From Streptomonospora sp. PA3 (lineage in GTDB: Bacteria > Actinomycetota > Actinomycetes > Streptosporangiales > Streptosporangiaceae): DNA of 64,000 nt. A program made the position numbers and the translations under genes. Numbering within the stretch: position 1 is the first letter of the stretch; the number at the start of each line of letters is the position of its first letter. Shown here one piece after another: positions 7,500 through 16,985 of this stretch. The DNA is taken from assembly GCF_009728995.1 (NCBI RefSeq), contig NZ_VTZW01000003.1:408341-472340 (forward strand), given 5' to 3'. The notes below the pieces were generated by a model, which saw nothing but the letters and a program-made list of their open reading frames with translations, did not search any database and was not told the origin of the DNA.

Positions 7500-8972
7500 G
7501 TGGCGTTCCAGCAGATACCCCTTTTCCCCGACCCCGGCTACCGGCGACTGCACGCGGCCCCGCCCGACGCCGAGCCGGAGTGCCCGCCCGAGGCGCAGGC
7601 CCCCGCCGCTCCGCCCGCAGCCCGCGACCGGCAGGCCGGCGCCTGGCCGCCCGCTCAGCCGGGCGGCGACGGCGAGGACCCCGGCCGCCCGCGGCTCGAC
7701 GGCCTGCGCACCGTCATGATCAACTGGCGCGACCCCTGGCAGGAGGCCGCCGGCGGCGCCGAGGAGTACGCCTGGCGCATCAGCCGCCACCTGGCCGCCC
7801 GCGGCGCCGTGGTCACCTTCCTCACCAGCCGCGAACCCGGCCAGGCCCGCGTCGAGACCCGCGAGGGCATCGTCATCCGCCGCATGGGCGGCAAGTTCAC
7901 CGTCTACCCGCTGGTCATGCTGTGGCTGCTGCTGTGGCGGCGCGAGTTCCACGCCGCGCTGGACTGTATGAACGGCGTCCCCTTCTTCTCCCGCCTGGTG
8001 CTCCCGCGCCGCACCCGGGTCGTCAGCGTCGTGCACCACGTCCACGACCTGCAGTTCGACGCCTACTTCAGCCGCCCCCTCGCCTGGTTGGGCCGGTTCA
8101 TCGAGAGCGCCGTGGCCAGCCGCGTCTACCGCAACTGTCCCACCGTCACGGTCTCGGAGTCCTCCCGCCGGGCCATGCGCGAGAAGCTGCGCTGGCGCGC
8201 CCCCATCACCGTGATCCACAACGGCAGCCCGCCCCGCCAGCCCGTCGCCCCCGACCGCTTCCTCAGCGAGGCCGAGACCGGATCGCCCGCGATCGTCAGC
8301 CTCGGCCGGCTCGTGGTGCAAAAGCGCGTCTCCCGCATCGTCGACATCGCCCGCGACCTGCGCGGCACCTACCCGCAGTTGCGGGTGCACGTCGTCGGCC
8401 GCGGCCCCGAGAGCGCCACCCTCGCCGAGCAGATCGAACGCGGCGGCCTGCACGACCACGTCCGCCTGCACGGGTTCCTCCCCGAAGCGCAGAAGAACGC
8501 GGTGCTGGCCGGTTCGCTGCTGCACGTCACCGCCTCGGAGTTCGAGGGGTGGGGCCTGACCGTGATCGAGGCGGCGGGCCTGGGGGTCCCCACGGTCGCC
8601 TACGATGTCGACGGCCTCCGCGACTCGGTGCGCCATGGCGAAACCGGCTGGCTGGTACGTGAGGGAGAGGAACTGAGCGACGTCGTCGCCGCGGCCCTGC
8701 GGGAGCTCAGCGATCCCGTCCGCGCCGCCCGCATCCGCCGCGCCTGCCGCGAATGGGCCGCCGGCTTCACCTGGGACCGCAGCGGCACGGCGATGGCGCG
8801 GCTGATCACCGGCGAACCCCCCGAGCCCGCGGCGCCCGGCACCCCCGGCCCGGCGGGGCCGAACGGCCGCGGCGAGCGGTCGGACACCGCCCGCGCGACC
8901 CGGATCCGCCTGCGCGGCGCCGCCCCCGCCGGCGGCGGCCCCCCGACCCGCCCCGCGAAGGCGGCCCGGTGA
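7500..8972 (+). CDS. GT4 family glycosyltransferase
   Basis: The 490-residue protein has a 70-residue disordered leader followed by a GT-B fold. The N-terminal domain begins TVMINWRDPWQEAAGGAEEY. The C-terminal nucleotide-sugar domain carries ITVIHNGSPP, AIVSLGRLVVQKR and the GT4 E-x7-E motif at Glu349 and Glu357 (EFEGWGLTVIE). It is cytoplasmic and would transfer a sugar from a nucleotide donor during envelope glycan assembly; the acceptor is unknown. GTG 7500 was preferred over ATG 7479 because GGAGAG lies four bases upstream of it. The stop overlaps the AftD GTG by four bases. Confidence 0.85.
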   Translation: MAFQQIPLFPDPGYRRLHAAPPDAEPECPPEAQAPAAPPAARDRQAGAWPPAQPGGDGEDPGRPRLDGLRTVMINWRDPWQEAAGGAEEYAWRISRHLAARGAVVTFLTSREPGQARVETREGIVIRRMGGKFTVYPLVMLWLLLWRREFHAALDCMNGVPFFSRLVLPRRTRVVSVVHHVHDLQFDAYFSRPLAWLGRFIESAVASRVYRNCPTVTVSESSRRAMREKLRWRAPITVIHNGSPPRQPVAPDRFLSEAETGSPAIVSLGRLVVQKRVSRIVDIARDLRGTYPQLRVHVVGRGPESATLAEQIERGGLHDHVRLHGFLPEAQKNAVLAGSLLHVTASEFEGWGLTVIEAAGLGVPTVAYDVDGLRDSVRHGETGWLVREGEELSDVVAAALRELSDPVRAARIRRACREWAAGFTWDRSGTAMARLITGEPPEPAAPGTPGPAGPNGRGERSDTARATRIRLRGAAPAGGGPPTRPAKAAR

Positions 8973-11900
8973 CCGACCCCCGATCCGGGGCGCAGGGCCG
9001 CGACGCACCGCCGGGCCGCACCGGCGCGGCCGGACCCGTGCCCGCCCACGACCCCGACCGCAGCCGGCCCGGCACGCCCGACACCGGCGCCGACTCCGGC
9101 AGCGGCGCCGCGCCGCCCCCCGAGGACGCCGCGCTGCTGCGCCGCCTCAAACTGCTCGGCGTCTGCCTGCTGCTGTGCGGGCTCGCGCTGAGCCTCGACC
9201 CGGCCAAGATCGTCGGCGACACCAAGATCGACCTGACGATCAACCCCCTGGGCTTCCTGGAGCGCGCCCTCCACCTGTGGGACCCCGCCTACTTCGGCCA
9301 GCTGCAGAACCAGGCCTACGGCTACTTCTTCCCCAACGGCCCCTTCCACGCACTGCTGATCGCCCTGGACATGCCCGAATGGCTCGTCCAGCGCGTGTGG
9401 ATGTCGGTGCTGCTGTGCGCGGCCTTCCTCGGCGTCGTCAAGGTCGCCGAGGCGCTGGGCATCGGGACCCTGCACACCCGCATCCTGGCGGGCGCCGCCT
9501 ACGCCCTGGCACCCCGGGTCCTCACCCTGCTGTCCTACAACTCCGCCGAACTGCAGCCGATGATGCTGCTCCCGTGGATCCTGCTGCCCCTGATCCACGG
9601 CACCCGCCGCGGGCGCCCGCCGGTGCGCACGGCGATGCTGTCGGCGCTGGCCTTCCTGTTCTGCGGCGGCACCAACGCGGCCTCCGAGCTGGCCGTCCTC
9701 GTGCTCCCGCTGATCTACCTGCTCACCCGCGCCCCCGGCCCGCGCAAGCGGCGGCTGCTGGCGTGGTGGCTGACGGCGCTGTTCCTGGTGTCGTTCTGGT
9801 GGATGCTCCCGCTGCTGCTCATGGGCCGCTACGTGTTCTCGTTCATGCCCTACACCGAGGACGCGGCCACCACCACCGGCGTCACCACGCTGACCAACAC
9901 CCTGCGCGGCGCCTCCAACTGGATGGGCTATGTGCCCGTGCCCGGTCAGCCCGCGCTGCCGGCCGGCGCGGAGCTGTCCACCGACCCGTGGATGGTCGCG
10001 GTGACGGCGCTGGTCGCCGGCCTGGGCCTGGCCGGGCTGCTCAACCGGGGCACACCCGAGCGGCTGTTTTTGATCACATCGCTGCTCACCGGCACGGCGA
10101 TCGTCGTCGCCGGCTACACCGGCACGCTGACCGGCCCCTTCGCCGAGCCGATGCGCGAGCTGCTCAACGGTGCGCTCAGCCCCTTCCGCAACATCCACAA
10201 GTTCGACGCGCTCATCCGGCTGCCGGTCGTGCTGGGCCTGGCCCAGCTGCCCGTCGTCCTCGCCCGCGACACCGCCGACCGCAACCGAGCGCGGGCCGCC
10301 GCGCAAGAGCGGCCCGCACCCGAGCACGCCGCCGCGAACGGCCGCCTCGGCGCCGCCCCCGGCGCGGTCTACCGCGCCTCGTCGGCGGTCTGCGCGCTCG
10401 CCCTGGCCGCCACGCTCACCCCGGTGGCCACCGTCGGAGTCGCCACCCCCGGCGGGTTCGAGCGCATCCCCGGTTACTGGCACGAAGCCACCCGCTGGCT
10501 GGACTCCCACGGCCGCATGACCATGGCCGTCCCCGGATCGGCGCGCGGCGAGTACATCTGGGGGCGCCCGATGGACGAGCCGATGCAGCCGCTGATGGAG
10601 ACGGCCTGGACCAACCACCAGATCATCCCGTGGGGCTCGGCCGGGGTCTCCCGGCTCAACCACGAGATCGACCAGCGGATCTCGTCGGGGCGCGGCTCCG
10701 CCGGGCTCACCGCCGCCCTGGCCCGCATGGGGGTGACCCACCTGCTGGTGCGCAACGACCTGGAGCGCGAGGGGCTCAACGGCGGCTGGCCGGCCCGGGT
10801 GCACCAGGCGCTGGCGGACTCGCCCGGCATCTCCCGCGCGGCCTCCTTCGGTCCCGTCGTCGGCTCCACCGGCGTCCAGCAGGCGTCCCAGTGGTACGAC
10901 CAGCCCTACCGGGCGCTGGACGTCTACACCGTCGAGGGCGCCGCGCCGCGCGTGGGCACCGTGCCCGCCGACGGCGCGCTGCGGGTGACCGGCGGCCCCG
11001 AAGCCCTGCTCGACCTCGCCGAGCAGGGCGTGCTGCCCGGCGACCGGCCGGTGATCATCGGCGACGACCCCGGCGCCGAGCGGATCGCCCCCGAGAACAC
11101 GGTGGTCACCGACACCGCCCGCCGCCGCGAGATCGTCTACTCCGACGTCCGCCGCAACGTCAGCAACACCCTGACCGCGGCCCACGACCGGCGCGACGCC
11201 CCCGCCCCCGACGTCTTCGACCCGGCCTGGGACCCCTACACCACGGTCGCGCGCTACGAGGGCATCGCCTCGGTGACGGCCTCCTCCTCCGAGGCCGGCG
11301 CGGACGCTCTGCCCGACGCGCGCGATCCCGGCCGCATGCCGTTCGCCGCCCTCGACGACGCCCTCGACACCTCCTGGCGCTCCAGCGCGTTCGCCGGAGC
11401 GGTGGGCGAGTGGCTGGAGATCGAGTTCGAGGAGCCCCGCGAGGTCGGCGAACTCGCCATCGCGTTCGAGCAGATCCCCGGCGAACCGCCGCCCTCCCGC
11501 ATCAGCCTGATCACCGACGACGACCGCACCACCGTCCCGGTCGCCGCCACCGGCGACCCCCAGCGGGTCACCGCACCCTCCGGGGCCACCTCCAGCCTGC
11601 GCATCCGCATCGACGAGCTGGCCTGGGAACCGGAGTACAGGTTCGGCACCCGGGTGGGGATCACCGGCATCACCCTGCCGGGCATGGAGGCCGAGCGCAC
11701 GCTGCGCGTGCCCGGCGTCGAGGGCGCCGGCACGTTCCTGTTCACCGGCTCCACCGGCACCGTGCCCGGCTGCATGGAAGGATCGCGGGTGTGGGTGTGC
11801 AACCCCGATCTCGCCGTCCAGGGCGAGGACGTCTACACCTTCGACCGCACCTTCGAGGTGACGGGCCGGGCCGCCGACGGCGAGCACACCGTCACCGGCC

Positions 11901-13624
11901 AGGCGGTCGTCACCGACCCCCATGACGTGGAGAACGCCGCCAACCGCGCCGGCGGCTACCCCAAGGTGTCCTCCTCCTCGACCTCCGTGGACCACCCCGC
12001 CGCCATGGGCCGCGGCGCCTTCGACGGCGACGACGCCACCGTGTGGTACCCCGACCCCGAGGAGGACCAGCCCTGGCTCGACGTCGAGCTGGGCGAACGC
12101 ACCGAGATCGGCGGGCTGCGCGTGGACTTCCCGCGCCCCGACTCCCTCTCCCGCCCGGTCGAGGTCACCGTCGAGGCCGGCGGCACCGTCCGCAGCGGGT
12201 GGCTGGACGGCAGCGGCCGGCTGGGCTTCGAGCCGGTCACCACCGACCGGCTGCGCATCACCTTCGACCCGCCCGAGGCCCAGCCACTGGAGGTGCGGCG
12301 CATCGCGCTTCCCGACGTGGAGCCGCTCCCGCCGGTCGAGGGCGGCAGTGCGGCGACCCCCTGCGGTCTGGGGCCCGTGCTGCGGGTCAACGGCGAGCGG
12401 GTGGAGACCCGCATCGTCTCGGGCACCCTGAAGGACCAGGTCGGCGGGGAGCCGCTGCGCTACGAGAGCTGCTCGCAGGTGCCGGTGCACCAGGGCGCCA
12501 ACCGCCTCGTGGTCGAGCCGGGAAACCAGTACCAGGTGCGCTCGGCCGTGTTGAGCGGCGCCGACTCGGCGCTGTCCGGCGCCGTCGCGCAGGCCGAGGG
12601 TTCCCAGGACGGCGACAAGGGCGGCGGGGCGCCGGCCGGCGGCGTCGAGATGGCGGGGGTCTCGGCGATGTCGGGGTGGAGCAGCAGCGAGCGGCGCTTC
12701 ACCGTCGACGTCGCCGAGGACAGCTACCTCGTCGTCAACGAGAACTTCAACGAGGGCTGGGAGGCCGCCGTCGAGGGGCGCGCGGCGCCGCTGGAGCCGG
12801 TGCGCCTGGACGGCTGGAAGCAGGCCTGGCGGCTGCCCGCCGGCACCTCCGGGCAGGTCACCCTCCGCTACACCCCCGACAGCGCCTACCACGCCGCTCT
12901 CGCCCTGGGCGCCGCGTTCGCCCTGGTGGTGGCGGTGCTGGCCGTCCGGCGCCCCGCACACGACAGGACGCCCCGACGCGTCCGCCGGCGCACGGCCGCA
13001 CGCGGCGCGGCCCCGGCGCCGACCGCGAAGCGGTCCCTCCTCGACCGCGGGGCCGCTCTGCCGGGCGCGGGCCCGGGGCGGCTGCCGCGCACGGTGCTGA
13101 TCCCCCTCGGCCCCCTGTACGGGCTGTGGGTGGGCGGTGCCGCCGGAGTTGGCGCCTTCTGCGCGGCCCTGCTGCTGCTGTGGTGGCTGAGCCGGTCGCC
13201 GTCGCGCAACCTGCGCCACGCCAAACCCGAGCGCCCCGCCCTGGGAGGGCGGCTGCTGCGCGTGCTGGCCGGCCCCTGGCCGGTCGTGGGCTGCCTGACC
13301 GCGGCCGGCGTGGCGCTGGGAGCCGGCACCTATCTGGCGCACCACATGCCCTTCCACGACATCAGCGCGCTGCTCAGCGAACCGCTGCGCGAATGGGTGC
13401 CGCAGGCGCTGTGCCTGCCGGCGCTGGTGCGGCTGGTCGTCGCCCTCGGCGAGATCCTCGGGCCCGCCGACCCGCTCGTCGACGCCGAACCGCCCTCCGA
13501 CGCGGCGGCCGCCGCGCACGGCCCGGCCGGCGACGGCTCCGGCACCCGGGCGCGGCCGCCCGAGGCCGCCGGCGCCCGCGCCGCCGGCGGGCAGGCGGGC
13601 ACGGCCGAGGAGGTGCGCACATGA
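8969..13624 (+). CDS. aftD: AftD-type alpha-(1->3)-arabinofuranosyltransferase (DUF3367)
   Basis: The protein has 1,551 residues; mycobacterial AftD has about 1,400. The N-terminal GT-C region has multiple membrane spans and the family signature around GDTKIDLTINPLGFLERAL (about residues 83-103) and NQAYGYFFPNGPF (114-126). A long extracytoplasmic part follows with two galactose-binding/F5-8C-like modules, near residues 790-850 and 1010-1060 (WLEIEFEEPREVGELAIAFE and WLDVELGERTEIGGLRVDF). Membrane segments return at the C-terminus. AftD-type enzymes use decaprenyl-phosphoryl-arabinose to branch arabinan on the outer membrane face. The donor-making genes lie at 21.8-25.8 kb. The gene overlaps both neighbours by four bases. 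Confidence 0.9.
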   Translation: MTDPRSGAQGRDAPPGRTGAAGPVPAHDPDRSRPGTPDTGADSGSGAAPPPEDAALLRRLKLLGVCLLLCGLALSLDPAKIVGDTKIDLTINPLGFLERALHLWDPAYFGQLQNQAYGYFFPNGPFHALLIALDMPEWLVQRVWMSVLLCAAFLGVVKVAEALGIGTLHTRILAGAAYALAPRVLTLLSYNSAELQPMMLLPWILLPLIHGTRRGRPPVRTAMLSALAFLFCGGTNAASELAVLVLPLIYLLTRAPGPRKRRLLAWWLTALFLVSFWWMLPLLLMGRYVFSFMPYTEDAATTTGVTTLTNTLRGASNWMGYVPVPGQPALPAGAELSTDPWMVAVTALVAGLGLAGLLNRGTPERLFLITSLLTGTAIVVAGYTGTLTGPFAEPMRELLNGALSPFRNIHKFDALIRLPVVLGLAQLPVVLARDTADRNRARAAAQERPAPEHAAANGRLGAAPGAVYRASSAVCALALAATLTPVATVGVATPGGFERIPGYWHEATRWLDSHGRMTMAVPGSARGEYIWGRPMDEPMQPLMETAWTNHQIIPWGSAGVSRLNHEIDQRISSGRGSAGLTAALARMGVTHLLVRNDLEREGLNGGWPARVHQALADSPGISRAASFGPVVGSTGVQQASQWYDQPYRALDVYTVEGAAPRVGTVPADGALRVTGGPEALLDLAEQGVLPGDRPVIIGDDPGAERIAPENTVVTDTARRREIVYSDVRRNVSNTLTAAHDRRDAPAPDVFDPAWDPYTTVARYEGIASVTASSSEAGADALPDARDPGRMPFAALDDALDTSWRSSAFAGAVGEWLEIEFEEPREVGELAIAFEQIPGEPPPSRISLITDDDRTTVPVAATGDPQRVTAPSGATSSLRIRIDELAWEPEYRFGTRVGITGITLPGMEAERTLRVPGVEGAGTFLFTGSTGTVPGCMEGSRVWVCNPDLAVQGEDVYTFDRTFEVTGRAADGEHTVTGQAVVTDPHDVENAANRAGGYPKVSSSSTSVDHPAAMGRGAFDGDDATVWYPDPEEDQPWLDVELGERTEIGGLRVDFPRPDSLSRPVEVTVEAGGTVRSGWLDGSGRLGFEPVTTDRLRITFDPPEAQPLEVRRIALPDVEPLPPVEGGSAATPCGLGPVLRVNGERVETRIVSGTLKDQVGGEPLRYESCSQVPVHQGANRLVVEPGNQYQVRSAVLSGADSALSGAVAQAEGSQDGDKGGGAPAGGVEMAGVSAMSGWSSSERRFTVDVAEDSYLVVNENFNEGWEAAVEGRAAPLEPVRLDGWKQAWRLPAGTSGQVTLRYTPDSAYHAALALGAAFALVVAVLAVRRPAHDRTPRRVRRRTAARGAAPAPTAKRSLLDRGAALPGAGPGRLPRTVLIPLGPLYGLWVGGAAGVGAFCAALLLLWWLSRSPSRNLRHAKPERPALGGRLLRVLAGPWPVVGCLTAAGVALGAGTYLAHHMPFHDISALLSEPLREWVPQALCLPALVRLVVALGEILGPADPLVDAEPPSDAAAAAHGPAGDGSGTRARPPEAAGARAAGGQAGTAEEVRT

Positions 13625-14673
13625 ACGGCCGCGCCGCCGCCGAGGTGCCCGCCGCGGGCGGCACCGCAGGCCCGGCCCGGGCACCGGAGCCGGGTCCGCG
13701 CCGCCGGCAGCGCGTCTACGCGGTCCTGGCCCGCAACGCGCGCCTGATCGCCCTGGCCGCCGCGGCGTTCCTGCTCACCTCCGCGCTGCTGCTGCGCTTC
13801 TACGTCGCCGGCGAACTGGCCGAGATCCCCGCCCGCACCGAGCGGACCCTGCGGCTGACCGACGACTCCGCCTCCTACCTGGACACCGGTACCTGGAAGA
13901 CGGTGCGCGACGTCCCGGTGGTGCGGGCCACCGAGGTGCAGGGCGGGCTCGCCCCGGGCAACCCCGACTGGGCCACCTGGCACCTGTCGACGTCGGTCAC
14001 CAGCCGCGGTGCGACGCTGGCCTACAGCGACCGCCGCGTGATCGTGGACCGCACCACCGGCATGGCGGTCAACTGCTGCGGCGAGCACGTCGACGGCGAC
14101 CGCGCCGTCCGCCAGGCCGGCCTGGTGCTGCCGTGGCCGGCCGGCGGCACCTGGCAGGAGTACCCCTTCTACGACGCCGGCATCCGCGCGGCGCCGCCCA
14201 TGGTCTTCGACGGCTACGGCGAGGTCGCCGGGCTGCGGGTGCGCCGCTACGTGCAGCGCATCGACACCACCCAGATCCCCGACTCCGCCCGGCCGGTTCC
14301 GGCGCGCGCCCTGGGCGCGGACGCATCGGGCACCGTCACGGCCAACCGCTGGCTGGATCTGGAGCGCACCTACTGGGTCGAGCCGGTCACCGGGCACGTG
14401 GTCGACGTCCGGGAGGTGCGCCGCGAGACGCTGCGGCCCGAGACCGGAGACGGCCGGCGCACGCTGCTGGAGGCCGACCTGCGCCTGGCCGACGAGCTGG
14501 TCGCGGCCGAGGCCCGCGAGGCCGAGCGGCAGCGCATGCTGCTGCGGGCGGCCCGCGCCTGGCTGCCGGCCGGCCTGGGCGCGGCGGGCGTCCTGCTGCT
14601 CCTGCTCACCGCCGCCCGCGCCGCCGTGCACACCCGCCGCGACGGCGCGGCGGCGGACGGCGCCGCCGGTTGA
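13621..14673 (+). CDS. DUF3068 / PorA-family membrane protein (first copy)
   Basis: The 350-residue protein has a membrane segment near residues 40-62 (LIALAAAAFLLTSALLLRFYVAG in part), a large extracytoplasmic domain with the family cysteine pair in AVNCCGEHVD, a motif RTYWVEPVTG, and a C-terminal membrane segment. DUF3068 proteins are annotated as porin PorA family in actinobacteria. That name comes from a corynebacterial assignment and does not prove channel function. The ATG overlaps the AftD stop (ATGA), tying the gene to the arabinan operon. A paralogue lies at 20896-21810. The stop codon lies within a MerR-type promoter that serves the next gene. Confidence 0.85.
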   Translation: MNGRAAAEVPAAGGTAGPARAPEPGPRRRQRVYAVLARNARLIALAAAAFLLTSALLLRFYVAGELAEIPARTERTLRLTDDSASYLDTGTWKTVRDVPVVRATEVQGGLAPGNPDWATWHLSTSVTSRGATLAYSDRRVIVDRTTGMAVNCCGEHVDGDRAVRQAGLVLPWPAGGTWQEYPFYDAGIRAAPPMVFDGYGEVAGLRVRRYVQRIDTTQIPDSARPVPARALGADASGTVTANRWLDLERTYWVEPVTGHVVDVREVRRETLRPETGDGRRTLLEADLRLADELVAAEAREAERQRMLLRAARAWLPAGLGAAGVLLLLLTAARAAVHTRRDGAAADGAAG

Positions 14674-14700
14674 TCTCAACCTCGGTTGAGGATCTAGATT
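14670..14700 (+). promoter_or_regulatory. MerR-type promoter with palindromic operator
   Basis: TTGATC (14670-14675) and TAGATT (14695-14700) are separated by 19 bp. The spacer region contains the inverted repeat CTCAACC-TC-GGTTGAG (14675-14690). Promoters controlled by MerR-family activators characteristically have 19-20-bp spacers with a dyad between the -35 and -10. The site overlaps the stop codon of the upstream DUF3068 gene and precedes the PPOX gene by about 57 bp. No MerR-family gene is visible in the window, so the regulator would act in trans. Confidence 0.65.
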
Positions 14701-14756
14701 CGGGCGTGTCCGTTCCCGCGGCAGCGGGATCCGTGCGAACCCCGAGGAGGCCCACC

Positions 14757-15191
14757 ATGCCCTCGACCGGCACGCCCTTCACCGACCGCGAGCGCGCCTA
14801 CCTGGACTCCCAGCACATCGGCCGGCTCTCGACCACCGGCCCCCGCGGTCCGCAGACACGCCCGGTCGGGTTCGTGCTCAACGCCGACGGCACCGTCGAC
14901 ATCGGCGGAATCGCGCTGTCCACCACCCGCAAGTACCGCAACATCCGCGAGCGCCCCGACACCGAGGTGTCCTTCCTCGTCGACGACCTGGAGCCCGAGG
15001 GTCCCGGTGCCATCGCGCCCGGGTGGGGGCGGGGCGTGGAGATCCGGGGCCGCGCCGAGACCCTGACCGACGTCGACCCGCCCATCGCCCCCGGCGCGTT
15101 CAGCCGCGAGGCGATCCGCATCCACCCGCGCCGCATCATCGCCTGGCACCTCGACCCCGACGCCCCCGACCTGCAGGGGCGCGACGTCTGA
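14757..15191 (+). CDS. PPOX-class F420-dependent oxidoreductase family protein
   Basis: This is a 144-residue single-domain split-barrel flavin/deazaflavin-binding protein. It begins TPFTDRERAYLDSQHIGRLS and contains VGFVLNADGTVDIGGIALST and RKYRNIRERPDTEVSFLVDD, as in the PPOX-class F420-dependent family. A GAGGAGG lies seven bases before the ATG. Members reduce diverse substrates with F420H2 or bind flavin, heme or biliverdin; the substrate cannot be told from sequence. It is preceded by a MerR-type promoter, which suggests induction by a small molecule or stress. Confidence 0.85.
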   Translation: MPSTGTPFTDRERAYLDSQHIGRLSTTGPRGPQTRPVGFVLNADGTVDIGGIALSTTRKYRNIRERPDTEVSFLVDDLEPEGPGAIAPGWGRGVEIRGRAETLTDVDPPIAPGAFSREAIRIHPRRIIAWHLDPDAPDLQGRDV

Positions 15192-15230
15192 GGGCGCCCA
15201 CCGCCGCCGGGCGGTCCCTGGGCGGCGCGC

Positions 15231-16067
15231 CTACCCGGGGGCCGGGGTGCCGGGCCGCTTGCGCAGGACCAGCAGCAGGTTCCAGGTCACGAACTCGCGC
15301 ACCAGCGGGACGTGCACGACGGGGCGCATCCACGCCGGCAGATAGCGCGGCAGGACGTCGACCACCTCGACGTCGGAGCGGGTGCGTGCCCAGCGGATCA
15401 TCCGCGCCGCCGAGACCGCGAACATCGTGCGCCCGAAGTCGTTCTTGGGCCGGCGCCCGGTGCGGCGGGCGAACCGCTCGGCGGCGTAGCGCCCCCCGAG
15501 GTAGTGCCACGGCGAGGTCTCGTGGCCGCCCCACGGCGACAGCCACAGGGTGTAGGAGAGGTAGACCAGCCCGCCGGGGCGCGTCGCGCGCACCATCTCC
15601 GCGGCCATGCCGGGCGGGTCGCCGACGTGCTCCAGCACGTTGGAGGAGAAGCACACGTCCACCGACCCCGTGCGCACCGGCAGGCTCAGGGCGCTGCCCA
15701 TGACCGCGGTCTCGGGCAGCCGGCCGTCGCGCAGCCGCAGCTCCCCGGGGTCGGGGTCGACGCACACGCAGCGGGCGCCCGCCGCGCGCAGTTCGTCGGC
15801 GAAGTAGCCGGGGCCTCCGCCGACGTCCACCACGACCGCGCCCCGCAGACCGGTGTAGGAGCGCAGTTGGGCGACGGTGTCGCGGGCCAGGGTGCCGTAG
15901 AAGTGGTCGGGGTCGGTCTGCTCCTTGCGGAAAGCCGAGAACAGCGCCGCCGAGCGCGCCAGGGTGGCCCGGAACCGCGGGGGAGCCGGGTCGGCGCTTC
16001 GCCCCCGGTCCGGCTCGCCCGGCCCGGCGTGCGGGCGGTGGGCGCCGGGGCCCGCGCCGGCGTTCAC
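15231..16067 (-). CDS. Class I SAM-dependent methyltransferase
   Basis: The 278-residue protein has motif I VVVDVGGGPGYFADEL, motif II CVCVDPD and motif IV SVDVCFSSNVLEHVGDPP, with the late motif ATRPGGLVYLSYT. The C-terminus contains a hydrophobic stretch, VREFVTWNLLLVLR. It is probably a small-molecule or glycan/lipid methyltransferase. It starts at GTG 16067, overlapping the stop of the upstream methyltransferase by four bases, so the two form a coupled pair. Its place between envelope genes suggests sugar O-methylation, but that is inference. Confidence 0.8.
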   Translation of the reverse strand: MNAGAGPGAHRPHAGPGEPDRGRSADPAPPRFRATLARSAALFSAFRKEQTDPDHFYGTLARDTVAQLRSYTGLRGAVVVDVGGGPGYFADELRAAGARCVCVDPDPGELRLRDGRLPETAVMGSALSLPVRTGSVDVCFSSNVLEHVGDPPGMAAEMVRATRPGGLVYLSYTLWLSPWGGHETSPWHYLGGRYAAERFARRTGRRPKNDFGRTMFAVSAARMIRWARTRSDVEVVDVLPRYLPAWMRPVVHVPLVREFVTWNLLLVLRKRPGTPAPG

Positions 16068-16810
16068 CGGCCCTCCCCGTCGGGCAGCCACGCGTAGTGC
16101 CGCAGATGGAGCCAGTGGTCGCCGCCCCAGTACTCCTGCGAATCGGCGATGCGGGCGCCGCCCGCGGCGAGAACGGCGGCCAGCCGGGCGCGCGGCAGGG
16201 GGTGCATGCGCATCGGTGCCGGGTAGCCCAGCAGCCGGCGCTGCGCCAGCCGGATCAGCGGCCACGGCGCGAAGCGGAAGACCAGCCCCTTGAAGGTCGC
16301 CCGCTCGCGGTCGGGGACGCCGATCACCATCGCCCCGCCCGGCCGCAGAACGCGCACGAACTCGCGCAGGTAGCCCTCCGCCAGCTTGGGCGGCAGGTGC
16401 TGCAGCACCAGGTCGGTGTAGACCAGGTCGAAGGAGTCGTCGGCGAACGCCGCCAGGTCCGGGCGGTCGTTGAGCCGGAAGTCGACGCGCCCGCCGCTGC
16501 GGTCCAGGCGGCGCGCCTCGTCGAGCATCGTGGGGGCGATGTCCACGCCCACGACCCGGGCGAAGTGGGCCGCCAATGCATTGGAGAGCCGTCCGGCGCC
16601 GCATCCGAAGTCCAGCGCGCGCCGCCGACCGGGCCGCAGCCCCAGCTCGGCCAGCCGGCCCAGAGCCGCATCGATCTCCGCGGCGCCCGAAGCGAGGAAC
16701 TCGTCGTCGTCCCACCCGCCGCCGCGCTTGGCGGGATCGACGCACACCGCCCACAGCGGCTCGGCCGACCCCAGGCGGGTCCAGTCCGCGCGTACCTCGT
16801 CGAGTCCCAC
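16064..16810 (-). CDS. Class I SAM-dependent methyltransferase
   Basis: This 248-residue protein carries motif I ALDFGCGAGRLSNALAAHF, VVGVDIAP, and DLVYTDLVLQHLPP followed by VLRPGGAMVIGVPD. It starts at GTG 16810, with GAGGAG seven bases upstream on the minus strand; longer in-frame readings upstream look like shadow sequence. It is coupled to the downstream methyltransferase (TGA/GTG overlap) and divergent from the membrane protein at 16986. The acceptor substrate is not identifiable. Confidence 0.8.
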   Translation of the reverse strand: MGLDEVRADWTRLGSAEPLWAVCVDPAKRGGGWDDDEFLASGAAEIDAALGRLAELGLRPGRRRALDFGCGAGRLSNALAAHFARVVGVDIAPTMLDEARRLDRSGGRVDFRLNDRPDLAAFADDSFDLVYTDLVLQHLPPKLAEGYLREFVRVLRPGGAMVIGVPDRERATFKGLVFRFAPWPLIRLAQRRLLGYPAPMRMHPLPRARLAAVLAAGGARIADSQEYWGGDHWLHLRHYAWLPDGEGR

Positions 16811-16985
16811 GGTGCCACTCCTCGGGGCTGCCCGAGAACCTTGAGTGAACCCAGTTCTCGTGTCGTTTCCGCTGCTCTGCCGGGCCTTCGGCGGCCACCG
16901 CGGACCTGGCTGGAACGTGTTGTATTCTGGCACCCCCGCAGCGGGGGGCGTCAACCGGCCGGACACGTCTGCGAAATGGAGCGGC

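Noticed and set aside
8600-13684. 1694-residue minus-strand open frame opposite aftD
   Set aside because: It is the antisense shadow of aftD, with no domain or plausible composition. Long antisense frames are expected at this GC content.
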